Positions 1-9,990 of a stretch of DNA of 64,000 nt are shown piece by piece. The notes beneath the pieces are model-generated. The model searched no databases, was not told the DNA's origin, and was given only the letters and a program-made list of their open reading frames with translations. This DNA is from Pseudomonas viciae. Lineage in GTDB: Bacteria > Pseudomonadota > Gammaproteobacteria > Pseudomonadales > Pseudomonadaceae. The stretch lies in assembly GCF_004786035.1 (NCBI RefSeq), contig NZ_CP035088.1, positions 2,950,001 through 3,014,000 of the forward strand, given 5' to 3'. Every line of letters starts with the position of its first letter. Position 1 is the stretch's first letter. Made by a program: the position numbers and the translations under genes.

Positions 1-1
1 G

Positions 2-1099
2 GTCAGCCGCCTTGGTGCGGCCGGGTTGCTTCAGGAGCAGGAGGATGCTTTCCGCCGCGTGGTGATCGAAAAGCCGTTCGGCTCCGACCTGCAAACCGCC
101 GAGGCACTGAATGCCTGCCTGCTCAAGGTCATGGGCGAGAAGCAGATCTATCGGATCGACCATTACCTGGGCAAGGAAACGGTGCAGAACATTCTGGTCA
201 GCCGTTTCTCCAACAGCTTGTTCGAGGCGTTCTGGAACAACCACTACATCGACCACGTACAAATCACCGCCGCCGAGACCGTCGGCGTGGAGACCCGTGG
301 CAGTTTTTATGAACACACCGGCGCCCTGCGGGACATGGTGCCCAACCATCTGTTTCAACTGCTCGCCATGGTGGCGATGGAGCCGCCGGCGGCATTTGGC
401 GCAGACGCGGTACGTGGGGAAAAGGCCAAGGTGGTGGGGGCGATCCGACCCTGGTCGGTGGAACAGGCCCGCGCCAACTCGATACGCGGTCAGTACAGTG
501 CCGGTGAGGTCGCGGGCAAGCCGGTCAACGGCTATCGCCAGGAAGCCAACGTGGCTGTCGACAGCAGCACCGAAACCTATGTCGCCCTCAAGGTCATGAT
601 CGATAACTGGCGCTGGGTGGGCGTGCCGTTCTACCTGCGCACCGGCAAGCGCATGAGCGTGCGGGACACGGAAATCGTCATCTGCTTCAAGCCGGCGCCT
701 TACGCGCAGTTCCGTGATACCGAAGTCGACGAACTGCAACCTACGTACCTGAGAATCCAGATTCAGCCCAATGAAGGCATGTGGTTCGACCTGCTGGCCA
801 AACGGCCGGGGCCGGCACTCGACATGGCGAACATTGAATTGGGCTTCGCCTACAAGGATTTTTTCGAAATGCAGCCATCCACCGGTTATGAAACCCTGAT
901 CTACGATTGCCTGACGGGTGATCAGACGCTGTTCCAGCGTGCCGACAACATTGAGAACGGTTGGCGTGCGGTGCAGCCGTTCCTTGACGCCTGGAAGCAG
1001 GACGAAACGATCCAGCCTTACAAGGCCGGTGAAGACGGGCCTTCGGCCGCCGATGATCTGCTGACACGCGACGGTCGCGTCTGGCACAGCCTCGGATGA
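2..1099 (+). CDS. zwf: Glucose-6-phosphate 1-dehydrogenase, 3' part (5' end outside window)
   Basis: Oxidises glucose 6-phosphate to 6-phosphogluconolactone with NAD(P)+, feeding the Entner-Doudoroff and pentose phosphate routes in the cytoplasm. The reading frame is open from base 2, so the N-terminal Rossmann part lies outside the window. About 365 residues are visible, which matches the rest of a roughly 480-500 residue enzyme. The family active-site segment RIDHYLGKE is present, as are the conserved EKPFG and DMVPNHLFQLL blocks of the C-terminal domain. The stop overlaps the next gene's start by 4 bp (ATGA), so the two are probably co-translated. Pseudomonads often carry several zwf copies, and I cannot tell which paralogue this is. 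Confidence 0.96.
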   Translation, partial: VSRLGAAGLLQEQEDAFRRVVIEKPFGSDLQTAEALNACLLKVMGEKQIYRIDHYLGKETVQNILVSRFSNSLFEAFWNNHYIDHVQITAAETVGVETRGSFYEHTGALRDMVPNHLFQLLAMVAMEPPAAFGADAVRGEKAKVVGAIRPWSVEQARANSIRGQYSAGEVAGKPVNGYRQEANVAVDSSTETYVALKVMIDNWRWVGVPFYLRTGKRMSVRDTEIVICFKPAPYAQFRDTEVDELQPTYLRIQIQPNEGMWFDLLAKRPGPALDMANIELGFAYKDFFEMQPSTGYETLIYDCLTGDQTLFQRADNIENGWRAVQPFLDAWKQDETIQPYKAGEDGPSAADDLLTRDGRVWHSLG

Positions 1100-1917
1100 G
1101 TGATCAGGTGAAACAACCCATCCGCTTTTTGCTCAGTGACATGGACGGCACATTGCTGCTGCCCGACCATAGTCTCAACCAACGTACCATCGAAGCCGTT
1201 CGCGCCTTGCGCGAGGCCGGTGTGCTGTTCAGTCTCGCCACTGGGCGGCCGCCCCGGGCGATGTTGCAACAGATCGAGGCCCTTGGCGTCGACCTGCCCA
1301 CCGCTGCGTTCAATGGCGGCACCCTGGTTCATCCGGACGGCAGTTTCCTCGCCGTGCATTACCTGCCACCTGAGGCGGCCCTGACCACCCTGGCGCTGTA
1401 CGCCGATCAGCCCGGCATCGAGGTCTGGGTATTTGCCGATGGCGACTGGCTGGTGCGTGACGCCAACGGGCCGATGGTGCCGGTGGAAACCCGCGGTCTG
1501 GGTTATCCGCCGGTACAGGTCGACAGCTTCGAACCCTACCTGGAACGTATCGACAAGATCGTCGCCACCAGCGCCAATACGGAGCTGTTGGTTGAGCTGG
1601 AAGGCCGGCTGCATCCGCTGCTCAAGGGCCAGGCCCAGGTGTCGCGTTCGCAACCGATCTATCTGGACGTCACGGCGATGAAAGCCAACAAGGGCGAAGC
1701 GCTGGCAACCCTGGCGGCGTTTCTGGACGTGCCGTTGGAGCAGACCGCTGCGATGGGGGATGGTGGCAACGACCCGGCGATGTTTCATCGTGCGGGTTTG
1801 TCGATCGCCATGGGGCAGGCGGAGGAGACGATCAAGCGTCAGGCCGATGTCATTACCGCCGCCGTTGTCGACGACGGCGCGGCACTGGCGATCGAGCGGT
1901 ACATCCTGCCTCGATAG
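1096..1917 (+). CDS. HAD-superfamily Cof-type sugar-phosphate phosphatase
   Basis: Predicted cytoplasmic Mg-dependent phosphatase of the Cof/YbiV-like HAD IIB group, 273 aa. Motif I is DMDGTLL near residues 15-21, with the nucleophile and acid/base aspartates. A motif II threonine lies in SLATGRPP, a lysine in the MKANKGEAL region, and motif IV is GDGGNDPAMF near the C-terminus. The large insert between motifs II and III is the type II cap that sets substrate choice. It overlaps zwf by 4 bp, which suggests a role with sugar phosphates such as phosphogluconate or other by-products, but the substrate cannot be read from sequence. Confidence 0.9.
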   Translation: MSDQVKQPIRFLLSDMDGTLLLPDHSLNQRTIEAVRALREAGVLFSLATGRPPRAMLQQIEALGVDLPTAAFNGGTLVHPDGSFLAVHYLPPEAALTTLALYADQPGIEVWVFADGDWLVRDANGPMVPVETRGLGYPPVQVDSFEPYLERIDKIVATSANTELLVELEGRLHPLLKGQAQVSRSQPIYLDVTAMKANKGEALATLAAFLDVPLEQTAAMGDGGNDPAMFHRAGLSIAMGQAEETIKRQADVITAAVVDDGAALAIERYILPR

Positions 1918-1934
1918 CGACCTTTTTAAGGGCT

Positions 1935-1966
1935 CCTGTGGGAGCAAGCTTGCTCGCTCCCACAGG
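1935..1966. repeat. REP palindrome between convergent genes
   Basis: Inverted repeat with arms CCTGTGGGAGC and GCTCCCACAGG around an AAGCTTGCTC-like centre, the core of the common fluorescent-pseudomonad REP family. It sits in the 57-bp gap between the HAD phosphatase and nhaB, which converge, and could fold in both transcripts and protect or end them. Confidence 0.85.
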
Positions 1967-1974
1967 CGTGTGGT

Positions 1975-3477
1975 TTACAACCAATAAGTCACTGCATACC
2001 AGCCCAAGCCACCCATCACCACGGTGTAGGGCAAGGCCATCCAGACCATCCGGCCATAGGACAGGCGAATCAGCGGTGCAATCGCCGAGGTCAGCAGGAA
2101 CAGGAAAGCGGCCTGCCCGTTGGGTGTGGCGACGCTGGGCAGGTTGGTGCCGGTATTGATGGCCACTGCCAGGGTCTCGAACTGCTCACGGCTCATGTGG
2201 CCGGAGACGAAGGCCTGCTTCACTTCGGTAATGTAGATGGTCGCCACGAACACGTTGTCGCTGATGGCCGACAGCAGGCCGTTGGCAATGAACAGCATGC
2301 CCGGCTGTTGATCGGCGGGCAGGGCGAGCACCCATTGAATCAGCGGCGTGAACAAATGCTGGTCATGAATAACCGCGACCACGGCAAAGAACACCACCAG
2401 CAATGCGGTGAATGGCATCGCTTCCTTGAAGGCATTGCCGACACGGTGTTCATCGGTAATTCCGGTAAACGCGGTGATCAGCACAATCACCATCAACCCT
2501 ATCAAGCCGACTTCGGCAATATGCAAAGCCAGGCCGGCGATCAGAATCAGCGCCGCGATGCCTTGTACTATCAGGGCCGCTCGCTGACGGGGGGTGCGCT
2601 GCTGATTGTCCTGTTCAGCAAAATTCGCCAGCACCGAGCGTACGTTATCGGGGAGCAGGACGCCGTAGTTGAACCAGCGCAGCTTCTCCAATGCCACACA
2701 GGTCACCAGGCCGGCGAACAGCACTGGCAGCGAAACGGGTGCGACTTTCAGAAAGAACTCTACAAAATGCCAGCCCATCTCATGGCCGATCAGCAGGTTC
2801 TGCGGCTCGCCCACCAGCGTACACACGCCGCCCAGGGCCGTGCCCACGGCACCATGCATCAACAGGCTGCGCAGGAATGCACGGAATTGCTCAAGGTCTT
2901 GATGGTGCAATGACGGCAGGTCGTGGTCCTCATCAATGTTGCTGTCCTGACGGGGGTCGTTGCCTGAGGCCACGCGGTGATACACAGCATAAAAGCCAAC
3001 GGCGGCGCTGATGATCACCGCCGTGACAGTCAGTGCATCAAGGAACGCCGACAGGAATGCCGAGAGAAAGCAGAACATCAAGGACAACATTGCCTTTGAC
3101 CGCACGCCCAGCAACAGGCGTGAGAATAAAAACAGCAGCAAGTCCTTCATGAAGTAAATCCCGGCCACCATAAACATCAACAGCAAAAGCACCGGAAAAT
3201 TGTGCACCAACTCATCGTAAAGCGCTTTGGGCGTGGTCATGCCCAGTGCCACCGCTTGAATGACTAACAGCCCGCCGGGCATCAGCGGATAGCATTTAAG
3301 AGCCATGGCGAGGGTAAAAATGAACTCGACTACCAACATCCAGCCGGCAATGACCGGGCCAAGGGTCCACAGCACCACGGCATTGAGTATCAGGAAGGTG
3401 ATAATGCACGCCTTGTACCAACGCGGTGAGTGCCCAAGAAAGTTGTGCGCGAACGCTTGAGCCATTGAACCGGACAT
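1975..3477 (-). CDS. nhaB: Na+/H+ antiporter NhaB
   Basis: Inner-membrane sodium/proton antiporter for sodium and pH homeostasis. The 500-residue length is that of NhaB. The sequence begins with the family-like [15 protein letters not shown] segment and contains many hydrophobic spans (for example around residues 20-45, 85-110 and 120-160). It also has the conserved [26 protein letters not shown] and [11 protein letters not shown] blocks, which carry the acidic residues thought to handle cations. An AAAAGGAG ribosome binding site lies just before the ATG. It is monocistronic, convergent with the HAD gene. Confidence 0.96.
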   Translation of the reverse strand: MSGSMAQAFAHNFLGHSPRWYKACIITFLILNAVVLWTLGPVIAGWMLVVEFIFTLAMALKCYPLMPGGLLVIQAVALGMTTPKALYDELVHNFPVLLLLMFMVAGIYFMKDLLLFLFSRLLLGVRSKAMLSLMFCFLSAFLSAFLDALTVTAVIISAAVGFYAVYHRVASGNDPRQDSNIDEDHDLPSLHHQDLEQFRAFLRSLLMHGAVGTALGGVCTLVGEPQNLLIGHEMGWHFVEFFLKVAPVSLPVLFAGLVTCVALEKLRWFNYGVLLPDNVRSVLANFAEQDNQQRTPRQRAALIVQGIAALILIAGLALHIAEVGLIGLMVIVLITAFTGITDEHRVGNAFKEAMPFTALLVVFFAVVAVIHDQHLFTPLIQWVLALPADQQPGMLFIANGLLSAISDNVFVATIYITEVKQAFVSGHMSREQFETLAVAINTGTNLPSVATPNGQAAFLFLLTSAIAPLIRLSYGRMVWMALPYTVVMGGLGWYAVTYWL

Positions 3478-3572
3478 CGGCTGCTCCTTTTAATTAGAAG
3501 CGCGCAACTTGCCGTAAGAAATGCGGAATATCAAGCGTAGGAATTGATATAACTCATCCGGGACCGTCCGGC

Positions 3573-4862
3573 TCAGGCCCAATACCGCGCCACCACCGCT
3601 CGATAAATGCCGTGAAGCGAATATCCCCCCACCAGGATTTTTCCGTCAGCCTGCACTGCGACGCAGGTGGCGGTGTCCAGGCTGTAGCCCAGTCGCGTAC
3701 GGACCCAGCCTTTGCCCTGGCCGAAATCCGGATCGAGGCTGGCATCCGGCAAATGCCGGGCGAGCACGAAATCGGCATCGATTCCGCCGATAGTGGCGCC
3801 GACGGTCACCAGTTTTCCGTCCGGTTGAACCTCGGCGGCAGTCCACTGGCTGGGATTGCGCCCAATTTTCAGAAGTCGACATTGGCCCTGGTTGCAGTGG
3901 CGGTCTGGCTTGCCATCCGGGCGCACTTTAAGGGACAGGCTATGCATCGGATCGCGGCTGCTGCCGAATGCCTGCAAATCACCGTTTTCATGTTGAACGA
4001 TCTGGCTGACCATCACGCTGTGATCCTGGGCCATGATGGACATGAAGCCGCCGTCGCCGAAGCTATCATCCAGTTTGCCGCTGGGGTCATAGCGAGCTAA
4101 CAAGCCTTGCTGGGGCAAGTCGATGGCGCCGCCAACCACAATGTTGCCGTCGGCCTGGAGCGCCAGGCAACCCAGCCAGGTGTTTTTCAATAAGCGCCGG
4201 ACCATCACAAAACCGCGACCGTTGAACGAGGTATCCAGTGTGGCGTCCGGCAGGAGCCGGATCAGCACGCCGACATGGTCGGACAATTGGTAATGATGGT
4301 TGGCCAGCAGGAGAATTCGTCCATCGGCCTGCACTTGCATGTCGCAGGCTTCGAGGCCGGGAACGCCGGGTGGGAGCCAGGGATCGCGCAGGCCTTGGGA
4401 GAGATCGCCGCTGAGCCGGATGACCTGCCGTCCGGCGTTGCCGAAGCGTTGGACGAGGCGGCCCTGTTGATCGAACAGCGCCAGGGCGGGAAGGGTACGG
4501 TCGGCGTTTTCGTAGTGCAGGCCTGACAACAGGATATGTCCGTCGGGCAACTCAATCACTTTGCCAGCGGTCGCTTCGAAGTCGTGTTCAAAAGAGCCGA
4601 TGATGCAGCCGCGGGTTCCGAAACCTGGATCGGTCGAACCGTCATGGTTGAGCCGCGCCAGTCCGAACCGGCTGCCGTGGGCGGTCTCGATCCTGGCCGC
4701 AACCAGGATCCGCCCGACGTGATCGATGGTCACCCCGGTGGTCAGGCTTGAAATACTATCGGTGAAATGAACCCAGGCTTTGCCAGTAGTGGCAAAGCCT
4801 GGGTCGAGTTGCCCGGCGTGAGCCGCAGCCGTCGGAAGCGCAAACGCGGATTGATCGAGCAT
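3573..4862 (-). CDS. Delta-60 repeat (DUF5122-type) beta-propeller-like protein
   Basis: 429-residue protein built from repeated units of about 55-60 residues. Each unit starts with an LD-x-x-FG motif: LDPGFATTG, TDPGFGTRG, LDTSFNGRG, LDDSFGDGG and LDPDFGQG, followed by a PDGKIL/ADGRILV-like strand. This is the delta-60 repeat signature seen in predicted beta-propellers. I chose the ATG at 4862 rather than the upstream one at 4925 because AAGGAG lies at the right distance before it. There is no clear signal peptide with this start, although many relatives are secreted. Function is unknown. Confidence 0.82.
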   Translation of the reverse strand: MLDQSAFALPTAAAHAGQLDPGFATTGKAWVHFTDSISSLTTGVTIDHVGRILVAARIETAHGSRFGLARLNHDGSTDPGFGTRGCIIGSFEHDFEATAGKVIELPDGHILLSGLHYENADRTLPALALFDQQGRLVQRFGNAGRQVIRLSGDLSQGLRDPWLPPGVPGLEACDMQVQADGRILLLANHHYQLSDHVGVLIRLLPDATLDTSFNGRGFVMVRRLLKNTWLGCLALQADGNIVVGGAIDLPQQGLLARYDPSGKLDDSFGDGGFMSIMAQDHSVMVSQIVQHENGDLQAFGSSRDPMHSLSLKVRPDGKPDRHCNQGQCRLLKIGRNPSQWTAAEVQPDGKLVTVGATIGGIDADFVLARHLPDASLDPDFGQGKGWVRTRLGYSLDTATCVAVQADGKILVGGYSLHGIYRAVVARYWA

Positions 4863-5049
4863 GCATGCCTCTCCTTGCGCGTCGACCAGCCCGGAAGGGG
4901 CGCGACGACTGCATGAGGGCAACATTCAACCCCTGAACGTGACAGCGCACAACTGTCAGATTCTACAGATACAGGGGCGATTCGTGCCATAACAATGGCT
5001 TTACGACCCAGTACCTAGCCTGCAATCAATAATAGGCTTTAGCGACGTG

Positions 5050-5316
5050 TTATTCAGGCATGGACCAGGATTGCAGTGTGTAACCTTCCTCGCTCAATTC
5101 GGCACGGGCCTGTTTCAACAGGTTGGCCAGTTGGGCTGGGTCGGTATAAGCGCTGCTTGGGATCTGAGTGCGACCAATATGAGTATTGGTGCGGTCGATG
5201 ACGGTCAGACTCAGTTCGCCGTTACCGTCTTGTGGAGCCCAGGCCACGCACTGGAAAGGACGGAATGCGCGGTCGGCAATCAAAAGAGCTTCGTTGATAC
5301 GGAGCGGGGCGTTCAT
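5050..5316 (-). CDS. Small conserved protein of unknown function
   Basis: 88 residues starting MNAPLRINEALL, with an AAGAGAA-type ribosome binding site; the frame continues upstream without a better start. Soluble, no signal peptide or membrane span. Residues 15-50 look like a short antiparallel beta sheet, followed by a predicted helix rich in Leu, Ala and Glu. It resembles the many small, genus-restricted Pseudomonas proteins. I do not recognise a family with confidence. It points away from the sigma-54 activator on the other strand. Confidence 0.6.
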   Translation of the reverse strand: MNAPLRINEALLIADRAFRPFQCVAWAPQDGNGELSLTVIDRTNTHIGRTQIPSSAYTDPAQLANLLKQARAELSEEGYTLQSWSMPE

Positions 5317-5655
5317 GGCATTTTCTCTTAAGTGTGCCCAATCAAATGATCTGCCGTCGGTTGGGCGTACCGTGCGGCGGGTTACTTGTACTGATGTCCG
5401 CAACAGGGGGGCAGGTCACACAATCTTTAAATAAATTTCGACTTTCTTTCAGACAAGGCTTTTAGGCTTTTGTTTGAAAGCTGCATGAAAGATTCAGACG
5501 TGGGCAACTAACGAAGGCTTGCTTATAACCGCTTTGTGGCGATTTCGATAATCAATTGATACAAGGGCGTGTCAACTTCTTGCTACTGTTACATGCAGGT
5601 TTGCCAAACGACTGTTTTTACTAATATTTCTTAATTTTGGCGCCAAGGATCAGTC
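5317..5655. other. AT-rich divergent intergenic region
   Basis: 339 bp between the small protein gene and the sigma-54 activator gene. It is clearly richer in A and T than its surroundings and presumably holds both promoters. I could not pick a convincing -35/-10 pair, operator or small RNA by eye. Confidence 0.5.
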
Positions 5656-6981
5656 ATGATCGAAGCCATCACGTCGCGTCGTCTACTTGTGGTTGATCCT
5701 TGCGATGATTGTCATCGCCTGTTGCCAGGTCTGCGCAGCATCGGCTGGGACGTCGCCAGCTGTTCACTCGAACATGCTGGCGATCGCACCTGCGATGTCG
5801 GGCTTTTGCGCTTGCAGCCTTTTCACCTGGAGCGCCCGGAAGCGGTCAAGGAGTTGATCAGTCGCAGCGGTACCGAGTGGATCGCTGTGCTCAGCCAGGA
5901 AGTGCTGCGTTTACAAAATGTGGGTGATTTTGTCTGTGAGTGGTTTTTCGACTTCCATACCTTGCCATTTGATGTCTCCCGGGTTCAGGTGACACTGGGG
6001 CGGGCGTTTGGCATGGCGCGTCTGCGAGGGCAGGGTTCGGTTCACATTGATCAGCCCGAACATGAGCTACTGGGCGACAGCAAGCCCATACGCGAGCTGC
6101 GTAAGTTGTTGAGCAAACTGGCGCCCGCCGAGTCGCCGGTGTTGATTCGGGGTGAGAGCGGCACCGGCAAGGAACTGGTCGCACGCACGTTGCATTGCCA
6201 GTCTCACCGCCGCAATAAACCCTTCATCGCGATCAACTGCGGCGCCATTCCGGAGCACCTGATCCAGTCCGAGTTGTTCGGCCATGAGAAGGGGGCCTTC
6301 ACGGGGGCTCACCAACGCAAGGTCGGGCGGATCGAGGCGGCCCATGGTGGCACGCTGTTCCTGGATGAAATTGGTGACTTGCCGTTGGAATTGCAGGCCA
6401 ACCTGCTGCGTTTTCTGCAGGAGAAACACATTGAACGGGTCGGCGGCAGCCAGCCGATTGCGGTCGATGTGCGGGTCTTGGCGGCCACCCACGTCGACCT
6501 TGAGGCGGCCATTGAGCACAAGCGTTTTCGCGAGGATCTGTACTACCGCTTGAACGTGTTGCAGGTGGTGATGGCGCCGTTGCGTGAACGCCATGGCGAC
6601 CTGGCGATGCTGGCCAGTCACTTTTCCCATTTCTATAGCCAGGAAACCGGCCGCCGGCCCCGTAGCTTCAGCGAAGATGCGCTGGTGGCGATGGGCATGC
6701 ATGACTGGCCGGGCAATGTGCGGGAGCTGGCCAACCGTGTCCGTCGTGGGCTCGTGCTGGCGGAGGGGCGGCAGATCGAGGCCCGCGACCTTGGCCTGGC
6801 CAGCCATCAGGGTGTCGTTGCACCGATGGGCACCCTGGAGGATTACAAGACCCGCGCCGAGCGCCAGGCACTGAGCGATGTGCTCAACCGCCACAGCGAT
6901 AACCTGAGCGTGGCGGCCAGGGTGCTGGGCGTGTCCCGGCCGACTTTCTATCGGTTGCTGCACAAGCATCAAATCCGTTAG
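5656..6981 (+). CDS. Sigma-54-dependent enhancer-binding protein, VpsR/FleQ-like, next to fap
   Basis: 441-residue transcription activator. Residues 1-125 form a receiver-like domain that lacks a recognisable phospho-acceptor Asp at the end of its third strand (VGLLRL). Residues 138-375 are the AAA+ domain with Walker A GESGTGKE (166-173), the sigma-54 contact loop GAFTGA (213-218) and Walker B GGTLFLDE (231-238). A Fis-type helix-turn-helix ends the protein (NLSVAARVLGVSRPTFYRLL). An AAGGA site precedes the ATG. The domain order fits VpsR/FleQ-type regulators, some of which answer to c-di-GMP rather than phosphorylation. It converges with the fap operon, whose promoter region has a -24/-12 element, so fap is its likely target. 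That link is inference. Confidence 0.9.
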   Translation: MIEAITSRRLLVVDPCDDCHRLLPGLRSIGWDVASCSLEHAGDRTCDVGLLRLQPFHLERPEAVKELISRSGTEWIAVLSQEVLRLQNVGDFVCEWFFDFHTLPFDVSRVQVTLGRAFGMARLRGQGSVHIDQPEHELLGDSKPIRELRKLLSKLAPAESPVLIRGESGTGKELVARTLHCQSHRRNKPFIAINCGAIPEHLIQSELFGHEKGAFTGAHQRKVGRIEAAHGGTLFLDEIGDLPLELQANLLRFLQEKHIERVGGSQPIAVDVRVLAATHVDLEAAIEHKRFREDLYYRLNVLQVVMAPLRERHGDLAMLASHFSHFYSQETGRRPRSFSEDALVAMGMHDWPGNVRELANRVRRGLVLAEGRQIEARDLGLASHQGVVAPMGTLEDYKTRAERQALSDVLNRHSDNLSVAARVLGVSRPTFYRLLHKHQIR

Positions 6982-6997
6982 AGCTTCCAACACAAAA

Positions 6998-7094
6998 CCC
7001 CTTGTCGGAGCGGGCTTGCTCGCGAAGGCGGTATGTCAGTGAGATTGATTAATCTGACACCATGCCTTCGCGAGCAAGCTCGCTCCCACAAGGG
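6998..7094. repeat. REPIN (inverted REP pair)
   Basis: Two REP units in inverted orientation, CGGAGCGGGCTTGCTCGCGAAGG and its near-complement ending in GCTCGCTCCCACAAGG, about 40 bp apart. It fills the gap between the sigma-54 activator gene and fapF, which converge, and can fold into a long hairpin in both transcripts. Confidence 0.85.
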
Positions 7095-7118
7095 ATGCGC
7101 TTAAAGCAATTCTCTGCG

Positions 7119-8399
7119 CTAGAAGTAATACGGAAACTTCAGGCTAAAGGTGAAGTCCGGCGCGTCGTCGGTCAGCCCGATGGACAGGTTGGGCACGATG
7201 GTCAGGTTGTCGCTGGCCGCCACGGTCATGCCGATGTTGAAGTAGCCGGCGTTGGCGTCGCTGGAGACCACCGATTCCCAATCCCCGCCGTCCTGCTTGA
7301 GCTTGCTTTTCTTTTGTATGAGGTCAGAAACCGAGAACGACATGCTCATCTTCTCGTTCAAGGCAAAGGCGATGCCGGCGCCGATCTGGAAGCTGTCGCC
7401 GATCCGCACCTTGCCCGGGACCTTCTGGTTGACGGTTGAACTGATGTCGTCGAATGACTCTTCCAGGTTGTGGGTGTAGGACAGGGTGCCGAACAGCACG
7501 GCCGGGTCGAAGGTCTTGACCAGGGAGATCCCGGGGGTGATCGACCAGACGCCGTTGCCGGTGGGCAGGTCTTCAGGCACGAACAGGTTGGTGTTGGCCG
7601 GGGACTGGCGCAGCTTGATGCCGAACGGATCCTTGCCCGTTGGCGCCTTGACGCGCAGGGTAACCACTGCGTCCGGGGTGTTGATCGATTCGTCCATGAA
7701 CTTGTAGGCGACGCCGAAGTTGACGTCGCCAATGGTGGGATCGCGCGTCACGGTTTCTTCGCTGGTGACGCTGCCTGCTCCTCCACTCGCACCCCCCGAC
7801 TGATAGGTGGACTCGCGATAGACCACTGGCACGTTGAGGTCGAACTGCCAGCGATTGTCGAAGTTATAGCGACCGGTGAGGTCCAGCGTCCAGGTGTCGG
7901 CCTTGATCCGGTCCAGATTGATGTTGCCCAGGAAAATCGAATCCAGGGCCAGGAAGCCGTTGAGGATCAGTTGCCGCGTGTCGTAGCGTGAATAGGTCAC
8001 GCCGGTTTCGAAGCTGAATTTACCGCCGCCAAAGAAGCCACTGGCTTCGTCATACAGGTTGGAGACACTTTGGGCCGGTTGCGAATCATCGGCCAGGGAT
8101 TGCCCGTAGCCGCTGCCGCCGGCCGTGGCCCCGCTGCCAGCTGCGGTCTGGTTGCCTTTCATGTCGGCCGGGGATTTGGCCAGGCGCTTGGGCGGTGGGG
8201 CGGCGGGTTGGTCCTCCACTTGGCGAACCCGCTGTTCGAGCACCGCCAGGGCCTTTTGCTGGACCTCGTATCGTTGCTTGAGCTCGAGAAGTTCCTGTTT
8301 CAGGGCCTCGATGTCCGCGTCCGGTGCCGCTTGCAACACGGTCGCCGGGAACAACGTGCTTAAACACATGACAGCGCGCAACGATACGGATCGATACAT
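7119..8399 (-). CDS. fapF: FapF, outer-membrane amyloid secretion channel
   Basis: 426 residues. FapF is the trimeric beta-barrel pore that exports the Fap amyloid subunits. A signal peptide ends near LQA|APDAD (about residue 25). Residues 27-65 are a heptad-rich coiled coil ([20 protein letters not shown]), the periplasmic plug region of FapF. A Pro/Gly-rich linker follows, then from about residue 115 to the end alternating amphipathic strands, closing with an aromatic C-terminus (FPYYF) typical of outer-membrane barrels. It is the last gene of the fapABCDEF order. The FapE-FapF gap is 46 bp. Confidence 0.95.
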   Translation of the reverse strand: MYRSVSLRAVMCLSTLFPATVLQAAPDADIEALKQELLELKQRYEVQQKALAVLEQRVRQVEDQPAAPPPKRLAKSPADMKGNQTAAGSGATAGGSGYGQSLADDSQPAQSVSNLYDEASGFFGGGKFSFETGVTYSRYDTRQLILNGFLALDSIFLGNINLDRIKADTWTLDLTGRYNFDNRWQFDLNVPVVYRESTYQSGGASGGAGSVTSEETVTRDPTIGDVNFGVAYKFMDESINTPDAVVTLRVKAPTGKDPFGIKLRQSPANTNLFVPEDLPTGNGVWSITPGISLVKTFDPAVLFGTLSYTHNLEESFDDISSTVNQKVPGKVRIGDSFQIGAGIAFALNEKMSMSFSVSDLIQKKSKLKQDGGDWESVVSSDANAGYFNIGMTVAASDNLTIVPNLSIGLTDDAPDFTFSLKFPYYF

Positions 8400-8445
8400 G
8401 AAATATGCCGTCCTTATTTGCCCAATGGTCGCAGATCAGCGTAGC

Positions 8446-9192
8446 TCAATAACCGAGGTTACGAAGGCCGCGTAGTTGGGTCAGGTTGCAGTCCAGAGCC
8501 CCGGCACTGGGGCCATTATTGTTCAGCACCACATTGAGCTGCGTCATGTTGTTGACCAGGTTGCTGTTGCCCAGCAGGCGGGTGTTCTGCAGCAAGCCGC
8601 CTTGGGCCACTTGTTGCAGGGTGCTGCCCTGGTTGTGGTTGGCCTGGATAGCCATTTGCACACCGCTGCCGGTGGCAGTGACCGCGACGCTGCCGGCGGC
8701 GTTGCTGCCGCTGATGGTCTGGCCCTTGGTCAGCAACTGCCCTTGGGACGGTGCCAGTGCGGGCGCGTGGCTGCTCTCCTTCACGTTGATGGTGACGTTG
8801 TTGTAGGCGCTGTTGCCATCGCCGGCGGCGCGTACACTCTGGGTTACGCCCTGGCTGCTGCCCAGGCCGGCACCACCGGCGATCGTGCCGCTGCCCTGTT
8901 CCGGGGCGCTGCCGTTGCCGGTTTGCTGGATGGTCGAGACGTAGAATTGCGGTTTGACGGTGGCGGCCTGGATCTGCATGGAACTGCTGGCGCCGATCAG
9001 ATCGCCGCTGGCGTTGCGCCAGGTACTGCTCATGACGATGCCGAAGCTGATGACGCGGCCGGGCATGACATAACGACCGCGTAGCTCGGCAAGCTCCTGG
9101 TCCTTGACTTCGATGGGTTTGAATCCGGCATGGGCATAGCCCGAGGCGGTCGCGGCCAGGCAGGCCAGCGACAGCCAGTGTGAAGTTTTCAT
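8446..9192 (-). CDS. fapE: FapE, minor amyloid/export-associated protein
   Basis: 248-residue exported protein with a signal peptide ending AHA|GF around residue 22. It has a characteristic ELRGRYVMPGR segment at about 35-46, then a long stretch rich in Ser, Gly, Asn, Gln and Thr, and a C-terminal ALDCNLTQLRG motif with a single Cys. Order, length and composition match FapE, reported as a minor fibril component with unclear role. It lies between fapD and fapF. Confidence 0.93.
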   Translation of the reverse strand: MKTSHWLSLACLAATASGYAHAGFKPIEVKDQELAELRGRYVMPGRVISFGIVMSSTWRNASGDLIGASSSMQIQAATVKPQFYVSTIQQTGNGSAPEQGSGTIAGGAGLGSSQGVTQSVRAAGDGNSAYNNVTINVKESSHAPALAPSQGQLLTKGQTISGSNAAGSVAVTATGSGVQMAIQANHNQGSTLQQVAQGGLLQNTRLLGNSNLVNNMTQLNVVLNNNGPSAGALDCNLTQLRGLRNLGY

Positions 9193-9253
9193 GTGTTGCT
9201 CCCGGAGCTTCCTGCCCCTTTTGTACTTATTGGCGTTGGCAGTTTGTCGGCGA

Positions 9254-9934
9254 TTAAAAGAAGTCGCTCTGTATGAAGCCGAAATCCATCAGTTCTGCAT
9301 CCTTGACCGGGTTGAAACCGTCCAGCTTGTTACGTGCCGTCAGCGGTTGCGGAGGGCTGCGCAACGCATTGGTCTTGTCATAACCCGGACCGACGATGGC
9401 AAAGACGATGCCATTCCAGCCTTTGACGAACTCATCATGGCTGTAGCGCTTGTGCCCCAGCACCGGGTCGCCGATGTAGACCCATTGCTTATCGGCCCGC
9501 TGCAACACCACGAAGTGCTTGTAGCCGCGTATTTCCATCAGGACCACCACCGGAATCGTCACCGCTTCGATCTTCTCGGGCGGTATCCGGTAGCCCCGGG
9601 CGCGCATGCCGATGGCTTCCACGTAACGTTTCATGTCCAGCATGGAAAACCCTTGGGTGCGGACCAGGTCATGGTCGGCATTAATCAGCATGCCCTTGAT
9701 GACGTGTTCTTCATCGACGTCAAGCCAATAGGCCTGGCGCAGCACCGTGGCCAGCGCGGCAGCACCGCAGCTGAAATCGGTTTTCTGCTCGACGATGTCG
9801 CTGAACTTGCGCTCGCGTACGCTTTGCACCTGTTTGAAGACCAGCATGCCGCCAGGCAGGGCGGCGACCGGCATTTGCGCAGCTTCAGCCACGCACGCCA
9901 TGCAAAGCAGCAGGGAAAGGGCAGTGGCACGCAT
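9254..9934 (-). CDS. fapD: FapD, C39-like cysteine protease of the Fap system
   Basis: 226 residues from the ATG at 9934. An upstream in-frame start at 10000 would read into the REP element and is rejected. A signal peptide ends near AEA|AQ. It is a C39 peptidase fold with catalytic Cys56 in DFSCGAAALATVL, His140 in GYKHFVVL and Asp156 in YIGDPVLG. FapD is the periplasmic peptidase needed for Fap export and is thought to process Fap proteins. It is separated from fapC by about 174 bp containing a REPIN, the largest gap in the operon. Confidence 0.94.
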   Translation of the reverse strand: MRATALSLLLCMACVAEAAQMPVAALPGGMLVFKQVQSVRERKFSDIVEQKTDFSCGAAALATVLRQAYWLDVDEEHVIKGMLINADHDLVRTQGFSMLDMKRYVEAIGMRARGYRIPPEKIEAVTIPVVVLMEIRGYKHFVVLQRADKQWVYIGDPVLGHKRYSHDEFVKGWNGIVFAIVGPGYDKTNALRSPPQPLTARNKLDGFNPVKDAELMDFGFIQSDFF

Positions 9935-9990
9935 GATCAATACACCTGGTAGAAATCCTGGAAAAAAAAGCCCCCTGCGGGAGCGAGCCC